From contig JBJYXV010000042.1 of NCBI GenBank assembly GCA_046260155.1, forward strand, positions 141,948 to 205,947: DNA of 64,000 bases, written 5' to 3'. Position 1 is the first letter of the stretch; each line of letters begins with the position of its first letter. Position numbers and translations under genes: made by a program. The notes beneath the pieces are model-generated. The model did no database searches and was not told where the DNA came from. It saw only the letters and a program-made list of their open reading frames with translations. This DNA comes from PFL25 sp046260155. GTDB lineage: Bacteria > Chloroflexota > Anaerolineae > Anaerolineales > UBA4823. Shown in pieces: positions 1 through 8,922 of this stretch.

Positions 1-1
1 A

Positions 2-646
2 TCGGAAAACTACGGTTTTCGGAAAATCGAGATTCTCCCGGGAAACATTGGTTACCTGGTGATTGAAAGGTTTCAGCGATTGGAATGGGCCAAACAAAGG
101 GCTGTCGCGACCTTGAATTATCTTGCCGAAGTTGGTGCCTTAATCATTGATCTACAGCACTGCGAAGGTGGTCACCCGGACATGGTAACCTTCTTCTGCA
201 GCCATTTTTTCTCTAAAGAGCCAGTCCAGCTGCACAGTATCTACTGGCGGGATGTGGATCAATTGCAGGAGTACTGGACCAGCCCGGAAATACCTGGTCC
301 GCGCCTGGAAAGAGTGCCCCTCTTCCTGTTAATTGGTCACGACACATTTTCTGCAGCAGAAGGCTTTGCGAGTGATCTAAAAACCCACCAGCGAGCCACT
401 CTGATTGGGGAGACAACGTATGGAGGTGCACATCCAGGGACTTCATTTCGTGTAAATTCGCATTTTGAGCTCTTTATCCCCATCGGGAAGGCGCTCGATC
501 CGCTCACCGGGCAGAATTGGGAAGGAACAGGCATTACCCCCCACATAACCGTTCCAGGTGAAGAAGCCCTGCAGGTGGCCCATCAGCTCGCACTGGAAAC
601 CGCCATACACGATCCTCACGGTCCGTTGCCATCCACCCGGGCATAA
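2..646 (+). CDS. S41 family peptidase (IRBP/tail-specific protease type), 5' truncated
   Basis: C-terminal catalytic part of a serine peptidase of family S41. The reading frame is open to the first base of the window and is clearly coding there (NYGF..ILPGNIGYL, a stretch that normally opens the S41 core), so the apparent GTG start at 59 is not the real one; the N-terminal helical domain lies outside the window. The nucleophile motif is HDTFSAAEGFASDLK, with the serine codon at 350-352, and GETTYGGAHPG follows as the second conserved block. Members cleave C-terminal tails or small hydrophobic peptides, usually exported or membrane-linked. The IRBP-like wording of the motifs suggests the DUF-type 'peptidase_S41_IRBP' branch instead of CtpA with a PDZ domain; no PDZ is visible in the part present. 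Confidence 0.85.
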   Translation, partial: SENYGFRKIEILPGNIGYLVIERFQRLEWAKQRAVATLNYLAEVGALIIDLQHCEGGHPDMVTFFCSHFFSKEPVQLHSIYWRDVDQLQEYWTSPEIPGPRLERVPLFLLIGHDTFSAAEGFASDLKTHQRATLIGETTYGGAHPGTSFRVNSHFELFIPIGKALDPLTGQNWEGTGITPHITVPGEEALQVAHQLALETAIHDPHGPLPSTRA

Positions 647-723
647 ATTGCAAACATCAATAAATCAAATCTGTTTACCTGATCCAGATTTAATTTCAGG
701 CCCAACGAATTTCTAAGGTACTA

Positions 724-751
724 TTGCACCTTGCAGGTTATCCCCTATAAT
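724..751 (+). promoter_or_regulatory. Putative sigma70 promoter for the LapA-like gene
   Basis: TTGCAC (724-729), 16-nt spacer, perfect TATAAT (746-751); the predicted start of transcription near 758 leaves a leader of about 45 nt before the ATG at 802. Confidence 0.5.
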
Positions 752-801
752 TAAACTTGTATCCAACTTCAAATCTGCCAGCTCTTAGAAAGGACAATCG
801 C

Positions 802-1185
802 ATGCAAATCCTGCTAATTTTTTCCTTTATTATCGCTTTTTTAGCCATTATTTTCGCTATCCAGAACACCGGCGTCACTTCAATTCGTTTCCTGATCTGG
901 GAATCTGAAGGATCGCTGGCTTTGATATTGTTTATCGCCATGGCAGCAGGAGCATTAATCAGCTATCTTGTCACAGCCCCCAACCAGATCAAAGGACGCA
1001 TGACCATTTCCAACCAACGCAAACGCATCGCGGAGGTCGAAAGCCAGCTCAGCAGCACACAGGAAGAACTCCAAAAAACCCAGGCTCAGCTGCACGATAT
1101 GGAAATGCCGCAAACAGACAAGGAACCTCCGGTGGAACCTGGTGATGTTCCCACCGCTGGTCCAGATGAAGAACCTGCTGTCTGA
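802..1185 (+). CDS. LapA/DUF1049-like membrane protein
   Basis: Small inner-membrane protein of the LipopolysaccharideA-assembly (LapA, DUF1049) type. ATG at 802 is chosen because AGAAAGGA lies just upstream (787-794); a TTG at 757 would only add non-conserved residues and overlaps the -10 region. The protein (127 aa) has two hydrophobic segments (about residues 2-21 and 37-58) separated by the family hallmark FAIQNTGVTSIRFLIW, then a soluble coiled-coil of about 45 residues rich in Q/E/K and a Pro/Glu-rich tail. In Gram-negative proteobacteria the family takes part in LPS assembly; in Chloroflexota its role is unknown, so only the fold and topology are supported here. Confidence 0.8.
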   Translation: MQILLIFSFIIAFLAIIFAIQNTGVTSIRFLIWESEGSLALILFIAMAAGALISYLVTAPNQIKGRMTISNQRKRIAEVESQLSSTQEELQKTQAQLHDMEMPQTDKEPPVEPGDVPTAGPDEEPAV

Positions 1186-1430
1186 ATTGATCCAGAGTAC
1201 TCCCAGTTTTTATTCCTCGTTAATGACTGGCTAAGAACGTTCTGATCCAGTAGCTGGCTGACTGGTTTCCAGATAGCAAAGATGGAAACAATCCACAAGA
1301 TTGACTCACGTGGAACCCATATGGACAGCAGTTGCTATCACTATTCGATGAGAATGCTCTTGAATTTCACAGGAATCGCATCCTGACCCACCCCTCATCC
1401 CCGCCCATTGACTGGTCAAAGGATAAAGGA

Positions 1431-2873
1431 ATGCAACCAGACAAAAATTTTCACATGACACCCCAAGAATTTCGGAAGTATGGTTACCAGGTGATCGATT
1501 GGATCGCGGATTATTACCTGCATGTTGAAGAATACCCAGTGCTTTCACAGGTTAAACCTGGAGAAATACGCGCTGGATTACCCCCGGATCCTCCTGAGAT
1601 AGGCGAAGCTTTTGAAGATATCCTGGCTGACATGGAAAAGTTGATCCTGCCGGGGATCACCCACTGGCAATCCCCAAATTTTTTCGCCTTCTTCCCCGCC
1701 AACACTTCAGGGCCTTCCATCCTGGCAGATTTGTTCTCCTCAGGCTTGGGCGTCCAGGGCATGTGCTGGATCACCAGCCCGGCCTGCACCGAATTAGAGA
1801 CTCATGTCCTGGACTGGATTGCAGGTATGCTGGAACTGCCTGAAAAGTTTACCTCCCACACTGCTGGGGGAGGAGTCATCCAGGACACAGCCTCCACCGC
1901 GGCATTGTCCGCGCTGCTTGCCGCCCGCGAACGTGCCACCAACTACACCAGCAATGAAAAAGGCTGTGACGGCAGCCTTGTGGCATACGCTTCAACCCAG
2001 ACCCATTCTTCGATCGAGAAAGCAGTGAAAATCGCTGGATTGGGAAAGAATAACCTGCGCCTGGTGGCAGTCGATCAGGATTACGCCATGGATCCAGTTG
2101 AACTTGCAGCTCAAATCGATGGTGATCTGGCCGCGGGATTAGTGCCTTGTTTCGTGTGCGCTACGGTAGGTACCACCTCCTCCAATGCATTGGACCCCCT
2201 GCGCCAAATCGGTGAAATTTGTACGGAAAAAGGTATTTGGCTGCATGTTGACGCCGCCATGTCAGGAACGGCTGCCCTATGCCCGGAGTATCGCTATATA
2301 CTGGAGGGGATTGAGCTGGCTGATTCCTTCTGCTTCAACCCCCATAAATGGATGTTCACTAATTTTGACTGTGATTGTTTCTTTGTCGCCGACCGGGATT
2401 CATTAATCAACACGTTTAGCATTCTGCCGGAATATCTGCGCAACAAAGAAACAGAAGCTGGCACAGTGATCGACTATCGCGATTGGCATGTCCAGCTCGG
2501 TCGCCGATTCCGAGCCTTGAAATTATGGTTTGTAATCCGTCACTATGGAATCGCAGGCCTGCAGTACCATATCCGCCGGCATATCCAGCTCGCCCAGCAG
2601 TTCGCATCCTGGATCGAGGCTGATCCTGACTTCGAGTTAGCCAGCCCTGCCCCTCTCAACCTGGTGTGCTTCCGCCATCTCGCTGGGGATGGGTTAAATC
2701 AGCAGATCATGGAGGCAATTAATCAGAGCGGCAAGGCTTACCTGACCCATACCAAGCTTGATGATCGCTTCACCTTGCGCCTGTGTGTTGGTCAAACCAG
2801 CACAGAAGCGGAGAATGTATCTCATGTTTGGAACCTGATCCAGCAAGAAGCTGGCCGGTACCATCGAGAATAA
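1431..2873 (+). CDS. Group II PLP-dependent decarboxylase (aromatic-L-amino-acid decarboxylase-like)
   Basis: Fold-type I pyridoxal-phosphate decarboxylase of the DDC/TDC/PaaD family that removes CO2 from aromatic or related L-amino acids in the cytoplasm. Start ATG 1431 (AAAGGA immediately upstream) or ATG 1455 (MTPQEFRKYG, the usual family start) both fit; the frame is open further upstream to 1332 without family similarity. Visible motifs: HWQSPNFFAFFPAN substrate-site block, HVDAAMSGTAAL (Asp to the pyridine nitrogen), and CFNPHKWM with Schiff-base Lys306 (from 1431). Length 480 aa is normal. The usual HVDAAYAGSA reads HVDAAMSGTA here, so the substrate loop differs at one Tyr position. 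Substrate (Phe, Tyr, Trp, DOPA or other) cannot be assigned from motifs. Confidence 0.9.
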   Translation: MQPDKNFHMTPQEFRKYGYQVIDWIADYYLHVEEYPVLSQVKPGEIRAGLPPDPPEIGEAFEDILADMEKLILPGITHWQSPNFFAFFPANTSGPSILADLFSSGLGVQGMCWITSPACTELETHVLDWIAGMLELPEKFTSHTAGGGVIQDTASTAALSALLAARERATNYTSNEKGCDGSLVAYASTQTHSSIEKAVKIAGLGKNNLRLVAVDQDYAMDPVELAAQIDGDLAAGLVPCFVCATVGTTSSNALDPLRQIGEICTEKGIWLHVDAAMSGTAALCPEYRYILEGIELADSFCFNPHKWMFTNFDCDCFFVADRDSLINTFSILPEYLRNKETEAGTVIDYRDWHVQLGRRFRALKLWFVIRHYGIAGLQYHIRRHIQLAQQFASWIEADPDFELASPAPLNLVCFRHLAGDGLNQQIMEAINQSGKAYLTHTKLDDRFTLRLCVGQTSTEAENVSHVWNLIQQEAGRYHRE

Positions 2874-2913
2874 TTGCAGATGGTGTATTGTCTGCCATTC
2901 GTCATAATAGATT

Positions 2914-3594
2914 ATGACTCCTTCCTATAAGCTAAGCCCTTCCGATTTAACTTTTCTGTGGGATGAATGTCCACGTTGTTTTTATTTAAAAATAGTGCAC
3001 AAATTCAACCGCCCTGCCATGGCTTTCCCGAAAATATTCACCCGCATCGACCGCTTGATGAAGGACTATTTCTACCAGCTACCAACTGAAGAGATTTCCC
3101 CCTCATTGCCGGCAGGTCAGGTAGCATATTCAGATAAATGGGTTGAATCCGCACCGATAACCTTCCCTCACCATAACACGAGCTGTTATATTCGCGGGAT
3201 ATTTGACACGGTTTTAAAATTTGAGGATCAATCTTTTGCTGTGGTCGATTTCAAGACCACCCAACCTAAAGACGAACATATTTCTTTTTACTCACGCCAG
3301 CTGCATGCTTATGCCTATGCACTTGAAAATCCCGGAAGCGGAAAATTTTCACTGAGTCCGGTGAATACCCTGGGGTTGCTGTGCGTTGAGCCGTTCCAGA
3401 TGAGCCGCACTGCCCAGGGAAACCTGGCATATGAAGGTCAGGTGACCTGGATGGATTGCCCAAAAGACGATCTGGTATTCCTGGATTTCATTGACCTGGT
3501 CCTGGGTGTACTTGAGGCTCCGCAACCACCCGCTGCTCACCCTAGGTGCAGTTTCTGTGCATACCGGGATCATGCCCGCCAAACGGGGTACTAG
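2914..3594 (+). CDS. PD-(D/E)XK nuclease superfamily protein
   Basis: 226-residue single-domain protein with the core of the PD-(D/E)XK (Cas4/RecB-like) fold: G-x-FD (RGIFDTVLK), then VVDFKTTQ giving the D...DxK metal-binding pair, followed by the helix with the Y..QLHAYAYALE pattern typical of the QhXXY motif. Cysteines flank the domain (DECPRC near residue 18-23, CSFC near residue 210), the spacing expected for a Cas4/AddB-like cluster, though only four are obvious. No CRISPR array or cas gene is nearby, so a free-standing DNA repair-type or unknown nuclease is more likely than adaptation. Its stop codon lies 29 nt before the next gene start, suggesting co-transcription. Confidence 0.75.
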   Translation: MTPSYKLSPSDLTFLWDECPRCFYLKIVHKFNRPAMAFPKIFTRIDRLMKDYFYQLPTEEISPSLPAGQVAYSDKWVESAPITFPHHNTSCYIRGIFDTVLKFEDQSFAVVDFKTTQPKDEHISFYSRQLHAYAYALENPGSGKFSLSPVNTLGLLCVEPFQMSRTAQGNLAYEGQVTWMDCPKDDLVFLDFIDLVLGVLEAPQPPAAHPRCSFCAYRDHARQTGY

Positions 3595-3622
3595 TCCCTA
3601 CACGCATTACACAGGAGGCTTG

Positions 3623-4039
3623 ATGGTTGATTTCACCACAGATTTTGGAGAACGTGCTGCCAGGCATTTAGCTGAGGATCAAATCATTTGGTTGATAACT
3701 ACCGACAGCCAGGGTGCTCCACAGCCCCGACCGGTATGGTTTTACTGGAATGGTGATACGGTCCTGATCTTTTCCCGAGACAGCGGTTTCAAAATTACCC
3801 ATATAAAGAATAATCCCCAGGTCGCATTGAACTTTAATTGTACGAGCAGCGGTGGGGATGTTGTGGTGCTGGTGGGGAAAGCAGAAATCGACCATTCACC
3901 TGTCCCGGTCGAGGAGCTGCAAGCTTACTTTGAGAAGTACAGGCAGGGATTGGTGGAGATCAATATGACCGCCAGTGAATTCGTGGACTCCTACCATGTT
4001 GCCATCCGGATCAAACCTACCCAACTGCGCGGCCATTAA
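3623..4039 (+). CDS. PPOX-class (split-barrel) F420/flavin-dependent enzyme
   Basis: 138-residue pyridoxamine-5'-phosphate-oxidase-fold protein resembling the Rv3369-type 'probable F420-dependent' family. The ATG at 3623 is preceded by AGGAGG (3613-3618); the frame is open further upstream through the previous gene but without similarity. Visible family features: RHLAEDQIIWLITTDSQG, PRPVWFYWNGD, the SRDSGFKITHIKNNPQVAL phosphate/cofactor block and the GKAEI strand. Members bind FMN or coenzyme F420 as small dimeric oxidoreductases; F420 use fits Chloroflexota but cannot be proven from sequence. Confidence 0.8.
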   Translation: MVDFTTDFGERAARHLAEDQIIWLITTDSQGAPQPRPVWFYWNGDTVLIFSRDSGFKITHIKNNPQVALNFNCTSSGGDVVVLVGKAEIDHSPVPVEELQAYFEKYRQGLVEINMTASEFVDSYHVAIRIKPTQLRGH

Positions 4040-4196
4040 TTTCAAAAATCCAATAGAAGGGCTTCAAGAAGCGTACGAAAATATATAAAGAAACAGTATT
4101 TGTCCCAACTGCTCCATTTTCCCAGGAGTGTCTAAAACACGATTAGCGGAGTCTCAGAAAAGCTACCAAGTTATAATATTTTCAGCAGCAAACATC

Positions 4197-5261
4197 ATGA
4201 ATCGCACTTATCACGCCATCCGCCAACCCGTCCGCCGCCCCTATGGTGATACTTATTTGCTGCTTGCTTTACTCAGCTTTGCTTTCTCGGTTTCCATAAC
4301 CAGGCTGTTCCTGGCTCTGACAGGATACCCCCAGATCGGAGGAGGAGACCTGCATATTTCGCATGTCTTGTGGGGTGGATTGCTGCTTTTTATTGCCGCT
4401 TTGCTGCCGCTAATGGTCGCAAATCGCTGGGTTTACCGTGTGACTGCCATCCTGGCAGGTGTGGGAATCGGATTATTCATCGATGAGGTGGGGAAATTCA
4501 TGACCTCCAGTTATGATTATTTTTTCACCCCCGCAGCTCCAATCATTTACGCATTTTTCTTGATCTGTGTGCTGATCTACCTGCAGGTCTCAAAACCGCG
4601 CCCCAGAAATGCCCGCAGTGAACTGTATGCCACCCTGGAATTGATGGAGGAAGTCCTCGACCATGATCTGGATGAAAATGAGCAGAAGGAGATCAAAAAA
4701 CGATTGGCTTATGTGGTCGATCAGGAGCTAAACCCTGATCTCAATTACCTTGCCCGAGATTTGCTAAATTACTTCGAAAATAACCAGCTCATGCTGACGC
4801 CAGCCAAACCCGGTTGGTTGCAGCAGTTCTTATCTCGAGCTCGGGAATTAGAAACCAAACGCCTGGACCAGGCCCAGCTGAAAAGATTCTTGGTCGCAGG
4901 GATTTTAATCCTGGGAATAGGTTCGATGATCCTGCCCTGTATTTCAATTTTTTTCTACTTCATAAATTTCAGCACGGGACCAACATCCGATATATTTTGG
5001 TACATCTCTTCTCATCTAATTCTATTAGCAGCAGGAATTTTATTGGTGTACAGCGCGATCCTATTGAGAGCAGACGATGAATCACGCGCTTTGAGGATCA
5101 GCTACATCACCCTGCTGATGTACCTGACCATCATTAACCTGTTTTTATTCTATTATTACCAGTTTGGAACTATTCTCGCCGCACTATTCCAGTTTATACT
5201 GCTCATGGGAGTTATACATTACCAGAGAAGGTATACCCATACAGCAACGAACCAGGAATGA
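4197..5261 (+). CDS. Polytopic membrane protein of unknown function
   Basis: Unrecognised membrane protein, 354 aa from the ATG at 4197; a GTG at 4128 in the same frame would give 377 aa, and neither start has a well-placed ribosome site. Four hydrophobic segments lie in the first half (roughly residues 18-40, 56-75, 82-100, 115-133), then a soluble, charged region of about 110 residues (ATLELMEEVLDHDLDENEQ onward), then four more segments in the C-terminal part. The layout resembles membrane proteins seen in Chloroflexota with no known role. No catalytic motif is evident. Confidence 0.7.
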   Translation: MNRTYHAIRQPVRRPYGDTYLLLALLSFAFSVSITRLFLALTGYPQIGGGDLHISHVLWGGLLLFIAALLPLMVANRWVYRVTAILAGVGIGLFIDEVGKFMTSSYDYFFTPAAPIIYAFFLICVLIYLQVSKPRPRNARSELYATLELMEEVLDHDLDENEQKEIKKRLAYVVDQELNPDLNYLARDLLNYFENNQLMLTPAKPGWLQQFLSRARELETKRLDQAQLKRFLVAGILILGIGSMILPCISIFFYFINFSTGPTSDIFWYISSHLILLAAGILLVYSAILLRADDESRALRISYITLLMYLTIINLFLFYYYQFGTILAALFQFILLMGVIHYQRRYTHTATNQE

Positions 5262-5353
5262 AAACTTCGCCTGAGGTACATGTTTCTTAACATTTAAGGG
5301 GCTATGCGCAATAAAGGAAACTTTTTAAGATTTCTGTTTCTCCCCATCCCACC

Positions 5354-6040
5354 CTAATGGGTTCTTACATCCTTCATCCTGCGCCTGGTCTGTAAGACCA
5401 CCCTGGTAAATTCCAGAATATGCTGCAGGGGATGGATGTGACTGCTCTCATCGCGATAAATCGTCCGGATCGGCACCCACACAAGACGGTAATCAGATTG
5501 GATACAAATCACGATCATCTCAACTTCAAATTCAAAGCCGCTCTCCTGGCTGCTTAACACCGATTCCATCATCCGCCGGTTCAGTAGCCGGTATCCGGAT
5601 TGGTTGTCGTCGATTTGCTGCCCTACCGCCCAGGAAAAACTCAACCTACCAAGGGAATTCGCTAGTCTTCGAATCGCTGGGATCTCCCTAAAGTTACGCC
5701 TCCCGATGATTAAATCCGGGTCACCAGCCTGGTAAGCCTCCAGGAAGGTGGGGATCTCCGCAGGATCGTGCTGCCCATCCGCATCAAGCGTGACTACAGC
5801 CTGGTAGCCGGAACCCAGTGCATACGCGAAACCCCTGCGCAGGGCAATCCCTTTACCCTGGTTCGGGGTTTGCCGGATAACCTGCGCACCTGCCTGCTCT
5901 GCAACCTGGTGTGTTTTATCCCGAGACCCATCATCGATCACCAGCACGGGTAAGTGTTCCAACGTTTCCCGGACGACCTTGTCAATGCGTTGACCTTCGT
6001 TGAAAGCCGGGATAATCCCGAGAACCTCACCAGGTTGCAT
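5354..6040 (-). CDS. Glycosyltransferase family 2 (DPM1/DolP-mannose-like)
   Basis: 228-residue GT-A glycosyltransferase transferring a sugar from a nucleotide donor to a lipid or glycan acceptor at the inner face of the membrane. Motifs in order: IIPAFNEGQRI (residues 9-19), VLVIDDGSRDKT (DDGS donor site), GKGIALRRGF, LDADGQHDP (DxD metal site) and DNQSGYRLLNRRMM. The protein lacks C-terminal membrane helices, so it is the soluble UDP-/GDP-sugar polyprenol-phosphate type (DPM1-like) or a small cytoplasmic variant. It is convergent with the membrane protein gene upstream in coordinates and stands alone. Confidence 0.88.
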   Translation of the reverse strand: MQPGEVLGIIPAFNEGQRIDKVVRETLEHLPVLVIDDGSRDKTHQVAEQAGAQVIRQTPNQGKGIALRRGFAYALGSGYQAVVTLDADGQHDPAEIPTFLEAYQAGDPDLIIGRRNFREIPAIRRLANSLGRLSFSWAVGQQIDDNQSGYRLLNRRMMESVLSSQESGFEFEVEMIVICIQSDYRLVWVPIRTIYRDESSHIHPLQHILEFTRVVLQTRRRMKDVRTH

Positions 6041-6182
6041 TTATAATATCCATATCCGTTGGTGATGCTGGAAATCATGTGATCCAATAATTTAGATCCC
6101 AGTAACATAATTATATCTTTAGAAAATCTTTTCCGACATTAATCAACGCTAGCACAGTCCAGAAGCGATCAAGGAGCCCACA

Positions 6183-6905
6183 GTGCGAGTTAAATTATTG
6201 ACCCTGGTTATGGTTGCCTGCCTCTTATTTCCCATTTTGACCACGCTAGCCATGTTTTTCTACCCGGGTGGTACACATACGAACCCCGGGGCTCAAGGCT
6301 ACAGCTTCTTCGAAAATTTCTTCAGTGAATTGGGACTATCCCAGAGTTATACCGGGGGTCCCCAAACCGCTTCCTTCTTGCTCTTCACCACAGCCCTCAC
6401 CCTGGCTGGTGCTGCACTGATCCTGTATTACTGCCTGGCTCCCTCCATGTTTTGGGTAACGACCAGACTAAAGATTCTGAGCATTCTTGGCTCTATCTTT
6501 GGGATCATTTCGGGGATTTCTTTCATCGGTGTGGCTTTCACACCTGCGGATTTACATCTTGCCCTGCACGCCATTTTTGTCCAGCTGGCTTTCCTGGCTA
6601 TATTCATCGCAGTTGTTTTTTATGCTGTAGCCATTTTTCTCCAACCTGGTTTTCCCAATCGATATGGTTGGGTCAACCTGTCATTCGGATTCTTACTGGG
6701 AATTTACATCTGGTTGCTCTTCAACGGTCCCAGTTCAGGATCACATTCAGGTTTGGTGATCCAGGTTACAGGACAAAAAATCATCGCATATGCGGCTGTG
6801 ATCAGCATGTTTATTACCGCCTATGGTTCCCGGCGTGTGTTAGAGCAGGAGACATCCTCATCCAGTCCCGCAAAACTTCAAGAAAACCAGGTTCCCAGCA
6901 GCTAA
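6183..6905 (+). CDS. DUF998-like integral membrane protein
   Basis: 240-residue membrane protein starting at GTG 6183 behind AAGGAG (6171-6176). Six hydrophobic segments are visible (about residues 3-24, 62-83, 96-118, 126-152, 162-180, 195-214), with a polar loop after the first (FFSELGLS) that resembles DUF998/'frag1-like' proteins, which carry an FLSELG-type motif. Function unknown. The gene ends convergently with the LuxR-type gene, with stop codons overlapping by 4 nt. Confidence 0.7.
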   Translation: MRVKLLTLVMVACLLFPILTTLAMFFYPGGTHTNPGAQGYSFFENFFSELGLSQSYTGGPQTASFLLFTTALTLAGAALILYYCLAPSMFWVTTRLKILSILGSIFGIISGISFIGVAFTPADLHLALHAIFVQLAFLAIFIAVVFYAVAIFLQPGFPNRYGWVNLSFGFLLGIYIWLLFNGPSSGSHSGLVIQVTGQKIIAYAAVISMFITAYGSRRVLEQETSSSSPAKLQENQVPSS

Positions 6906-7396
6906 ATGGTCTGATCTCCTGGCGCCGTTATCTTTCGATATTTATGATTTATATTAACCTCCACCCAGGCGCTGAAATCCCATTCACTGAGATTCTGGCG
7001 AAGTTCATTCTTGCTGTGCAAATTAAATTTAGCCAGCACATTGCGGATATGGGTTTTTACTGTCTCAGGTGAGATCATCAGCCGGTCAGCGATCTCGATA
7101 TTGGTGAACTTTAAGCAGGTTAGCGCACTGACTTCCTGCTCACGCGGTGTGAGCGTTCGCCAGCGGTGTAGATTTGCTTCAGCAGTCTGCTGCCGGGTAA
7201 TGGCATTCGCAAGCAGATCTTTCGCAATTTCGTGTTCAGGGCGCAGCTCAGCTCGAGAAAGCTCCTGCAAAGCATGCCCGATTTCACCTCCTGGATCCAA
7301 CATCTGGCTGGCAAAGATCAACATGCGTAGCGCACGACGCAGGTTCACCCAAATTGCCAGCCGGGATGTCATTTTCCCAAAAGTTGTCTTATTCAT
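6902..7396 (-). CDS. LuxR-type HTH regulator without receiver domain
   Basis: 164-residue protein with a C-terminal GerE/LuxR DNA-binding domain (about residues 88-145: LTPREQEV, NIEIADRLMISPETVKTHIRNVL). The N-terminal 85 residues are helical and show no phosphorylation site, PAS or autoinducer domain, so the input signal is unknown. Start uncertain: ATG 7396 (no clear ribosome site) or ATG 7372 (GGGAAA ahead). It is convergent with the DUF998-like gene and divergent from the lamin-tail gene at 7573, which it might regulate; the 176-nt divergent gap would hold both promoters. Confidence 0.8.
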   Translation of the reverse strand: MNKTTFGKMTSRLAIWVNLRRALRMLIFASQMLDPGGEIGHALQELSRAELRPEHEIAKDLLANAITRQQTAEANLHRWRTLTPREQEVSALTCLKFTNIEIADRLMISPETVKTHIRNVLAKFNLHSKNELRQNLSEWDFSAWVEVNINHKYRKITAPGDQTI

Positions 7397-7572
7397 GATG
7401 AGAACATTTGTTCTATTATTCGTGATTGTACATCAACCTGCACCAACTGTCAATGAATATCGGTTCACTACCCCGGTATTGTCAGTAAGCTCCTGGAAAC
7501 GAAGCAGAGTATAATTAGAAATTCAAGCAGGATTCATTGCGCTTCAACCGGTGCAGAGAAAGGAATAGGCAG

Positions 7573-8097
7573 ATGTCCAATAAAATCAAATGGTTTCTCG
7601 CATTTCTATTGGTTTTAGGTATGGTCGCTGTCGTCCAAGCAGGCACCCAGAATGATATCTATTTGCCGCTAATCTCTTCATCTTCCACGCCCACCCCAAA
7701 GGCATCCGAGTGCATTAACCAGGATTTCTCTATCAGTGGGTTGAAACTATGCTTCACCGGTATTGATTACCAACCGACCACCAGCGAACTTGACGAGTGG
7801 GTAACGATCAAGAATTTGGGTAGTCAAGCTGTGGACATGGAAGGTTTCCGGATCGCCAGTGATTCTTCAACCGATTTCAAGTACGAATTCCCTAAATTCA
7901 CGCTTAACGCAGGGCAAACAGTGAAAGTGTGGACGAAATGGGGTACCAACAGCTCCACCACATTATTCATGAACCGCACCACCCAATTCTGGCAGGTTAA
8001 CAGTGATTGCGGCTACCTGAAGGATGATGAACGCAGGACGATCAATTCCTTTTGCTATGGTTTATCAGGCTTCACCGCAGCACCACTGGACAAATAG
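7573..8097 (+). CDS. Secreted lamin-tail-domain protein
   Basis: 174-residue exported protein. ATG 7573 gives a clean signal peptide (residues 1-23, cleavage near VQA-GT), followed by the Chloroflexota-type IYLPLISS segment and a short TPTP linker. The remaining ~130 residues form an LTD (lamin tail) immunoglobulin-like domain: DEWVTIKNLGSQAVDMEGFRI... with the late KVWTKWG strand and conserved DCGYLKDD. Such domains are often found at the bacterial surface and may bind DNA or glycans; no enzyme domain is attached. Paired with a paralogue 86 nt downstream. Confidence 0.8.
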   Translation: MSNKIKWFLAFLLVLGMVAVVQAGTQNDIYLPLISSSSTPTPKASECINQDFSISGLKLCFTGIDYQPTTSELDEWVTIKNLGSQAVDMEGFRIASDSSTDFKYEFPKFTLNAGQTVKVWTKWGTNSSTTLFMNRTTQFWQVNSDCGYLKDDERRTINSFCYGLSGFTAAPLDK

Positions 8098-8183
8098 GCC
8101 TGGCCTCTGAATTCTTTGCTTACGAAGGATCTCCGGCAAACAGGCTGGCAAATCAGTAAATAGTACACACGCGCTAAAACTCG

Positions 8184-8813
8184 ATGAGACAACCACTGCC
8201 AAAAAGCATTTCACTGCTGCTGAAATTAGTACTCGTTTGCTTGCTGGGATCAGGCATGGTGCTCATCGCCCGGGCTTCGTTGCTATCGACGATCTACCTG
8301 CCGTTGGTCCCCCTGAAGGATAATACGGACACACCCACCCCATCCTCTACCCCGACACAAACCTCAACAGGCACGATCACCATCACTGCCACAGCCACCC
8401 GCACGCCCACCATCACGGGCACCCTGCCGACAGCGACACAGACCAGCACCCCAACCCGGACTGCTACCTTGGTGCCGGGGGTATTCATTATCGACATCGA
8501 ATATGCCCCGGAAACGAACCCAATGGACGAATACGTACTGATCCGCAACCAGACCAGCAGTATCATTCCTATGGAGGGTTGGACGCTGCGCGATGAGAGC
8601 AAAAATATCTTCACCTTCCCACGCTACAGCCTGATTTCCTATGCGTATGTCAAGATCTGGACCAAGGCGGGTTTTATTGATCCAGATAACGTGTATTGGG
8701 GTAGGACAGAACCCGTATGGAATGATTTTGGGGATTGCGCTTATTTGCGGGATGATAAGCTCACGTTGATGGATAGCGAATGCTACGGTTCAATGTTATC
8801 CAGCAATAATTAA
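8184..8813 (+). CDS. Secreted lamin-tail-domain protein with Thr/Pro-rich linker
   Basis: Paralogue of the preceding gene (209 aa). A signal peptide (residues 1-32) is followed by IYLPLVPL and a Thr/Ser/Pro-rich linker of about 50 residues (repeats of the TPTxTxT kind), a probable O-glycosylated stalk. The C-terminal LTD domain (DEYVLIRNQTSSIIPMEGW, KIWTKAG, DCAYLRDD) matches the first protein residue by residue at the key strands. The two genes appear to be a tandem duplication in which only the linker grew. Cell-surface location is inferred. Confidence 0.8.
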   Translation: MRQPLPKSISLLLKLVLVCLLGSGMVLIARASLLSTIYLPLVPLKDNTDTPTPSSTPTQTSTGTITITATATRTPTITGTLPTATQTSTPTRTATLVPGVFIIDIEYAPETNPMDEYVLIRNQTSSIIPMEGWTLRDESKNIFTFPRYSLISYAYVKIWTKAGFIDPDNVYWGRTEPVWNDFGDCAYLRDDKLTLMDSECYGSMLSSNN

Positions 8814-8890
8814 CTTCAATCCAGGTTGATTTTAACCAGAAAATTTACGAAACCAGATCAATGATCTGCAGGTGGTCAATTTAAACGCCT

Positions 8891-8922
8891 GCCGCCTGGT
8901 AAAGGAGAGAAATCCAGGCGGC
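8891..8922. repeat. Inverted repeat, 9-bp GC stem
   Basis: GCCGCCTGG / CCAGGCGGC perfect 9-bp stem with a 14-nt loop that contains AAAGGAG. It lies about 80 nt after the second lamin-tail gene but has no T-tract, so it is not a standard terminator. Confidence 0.6.

Noticed and set aside
2914..3594. Cas4-like protein suggesting a CRISPR locus
   Set aside because: No repeat-spacer array or other cas gene is visible in the window; the nuclease motif is generic PD-(D/E)XK.
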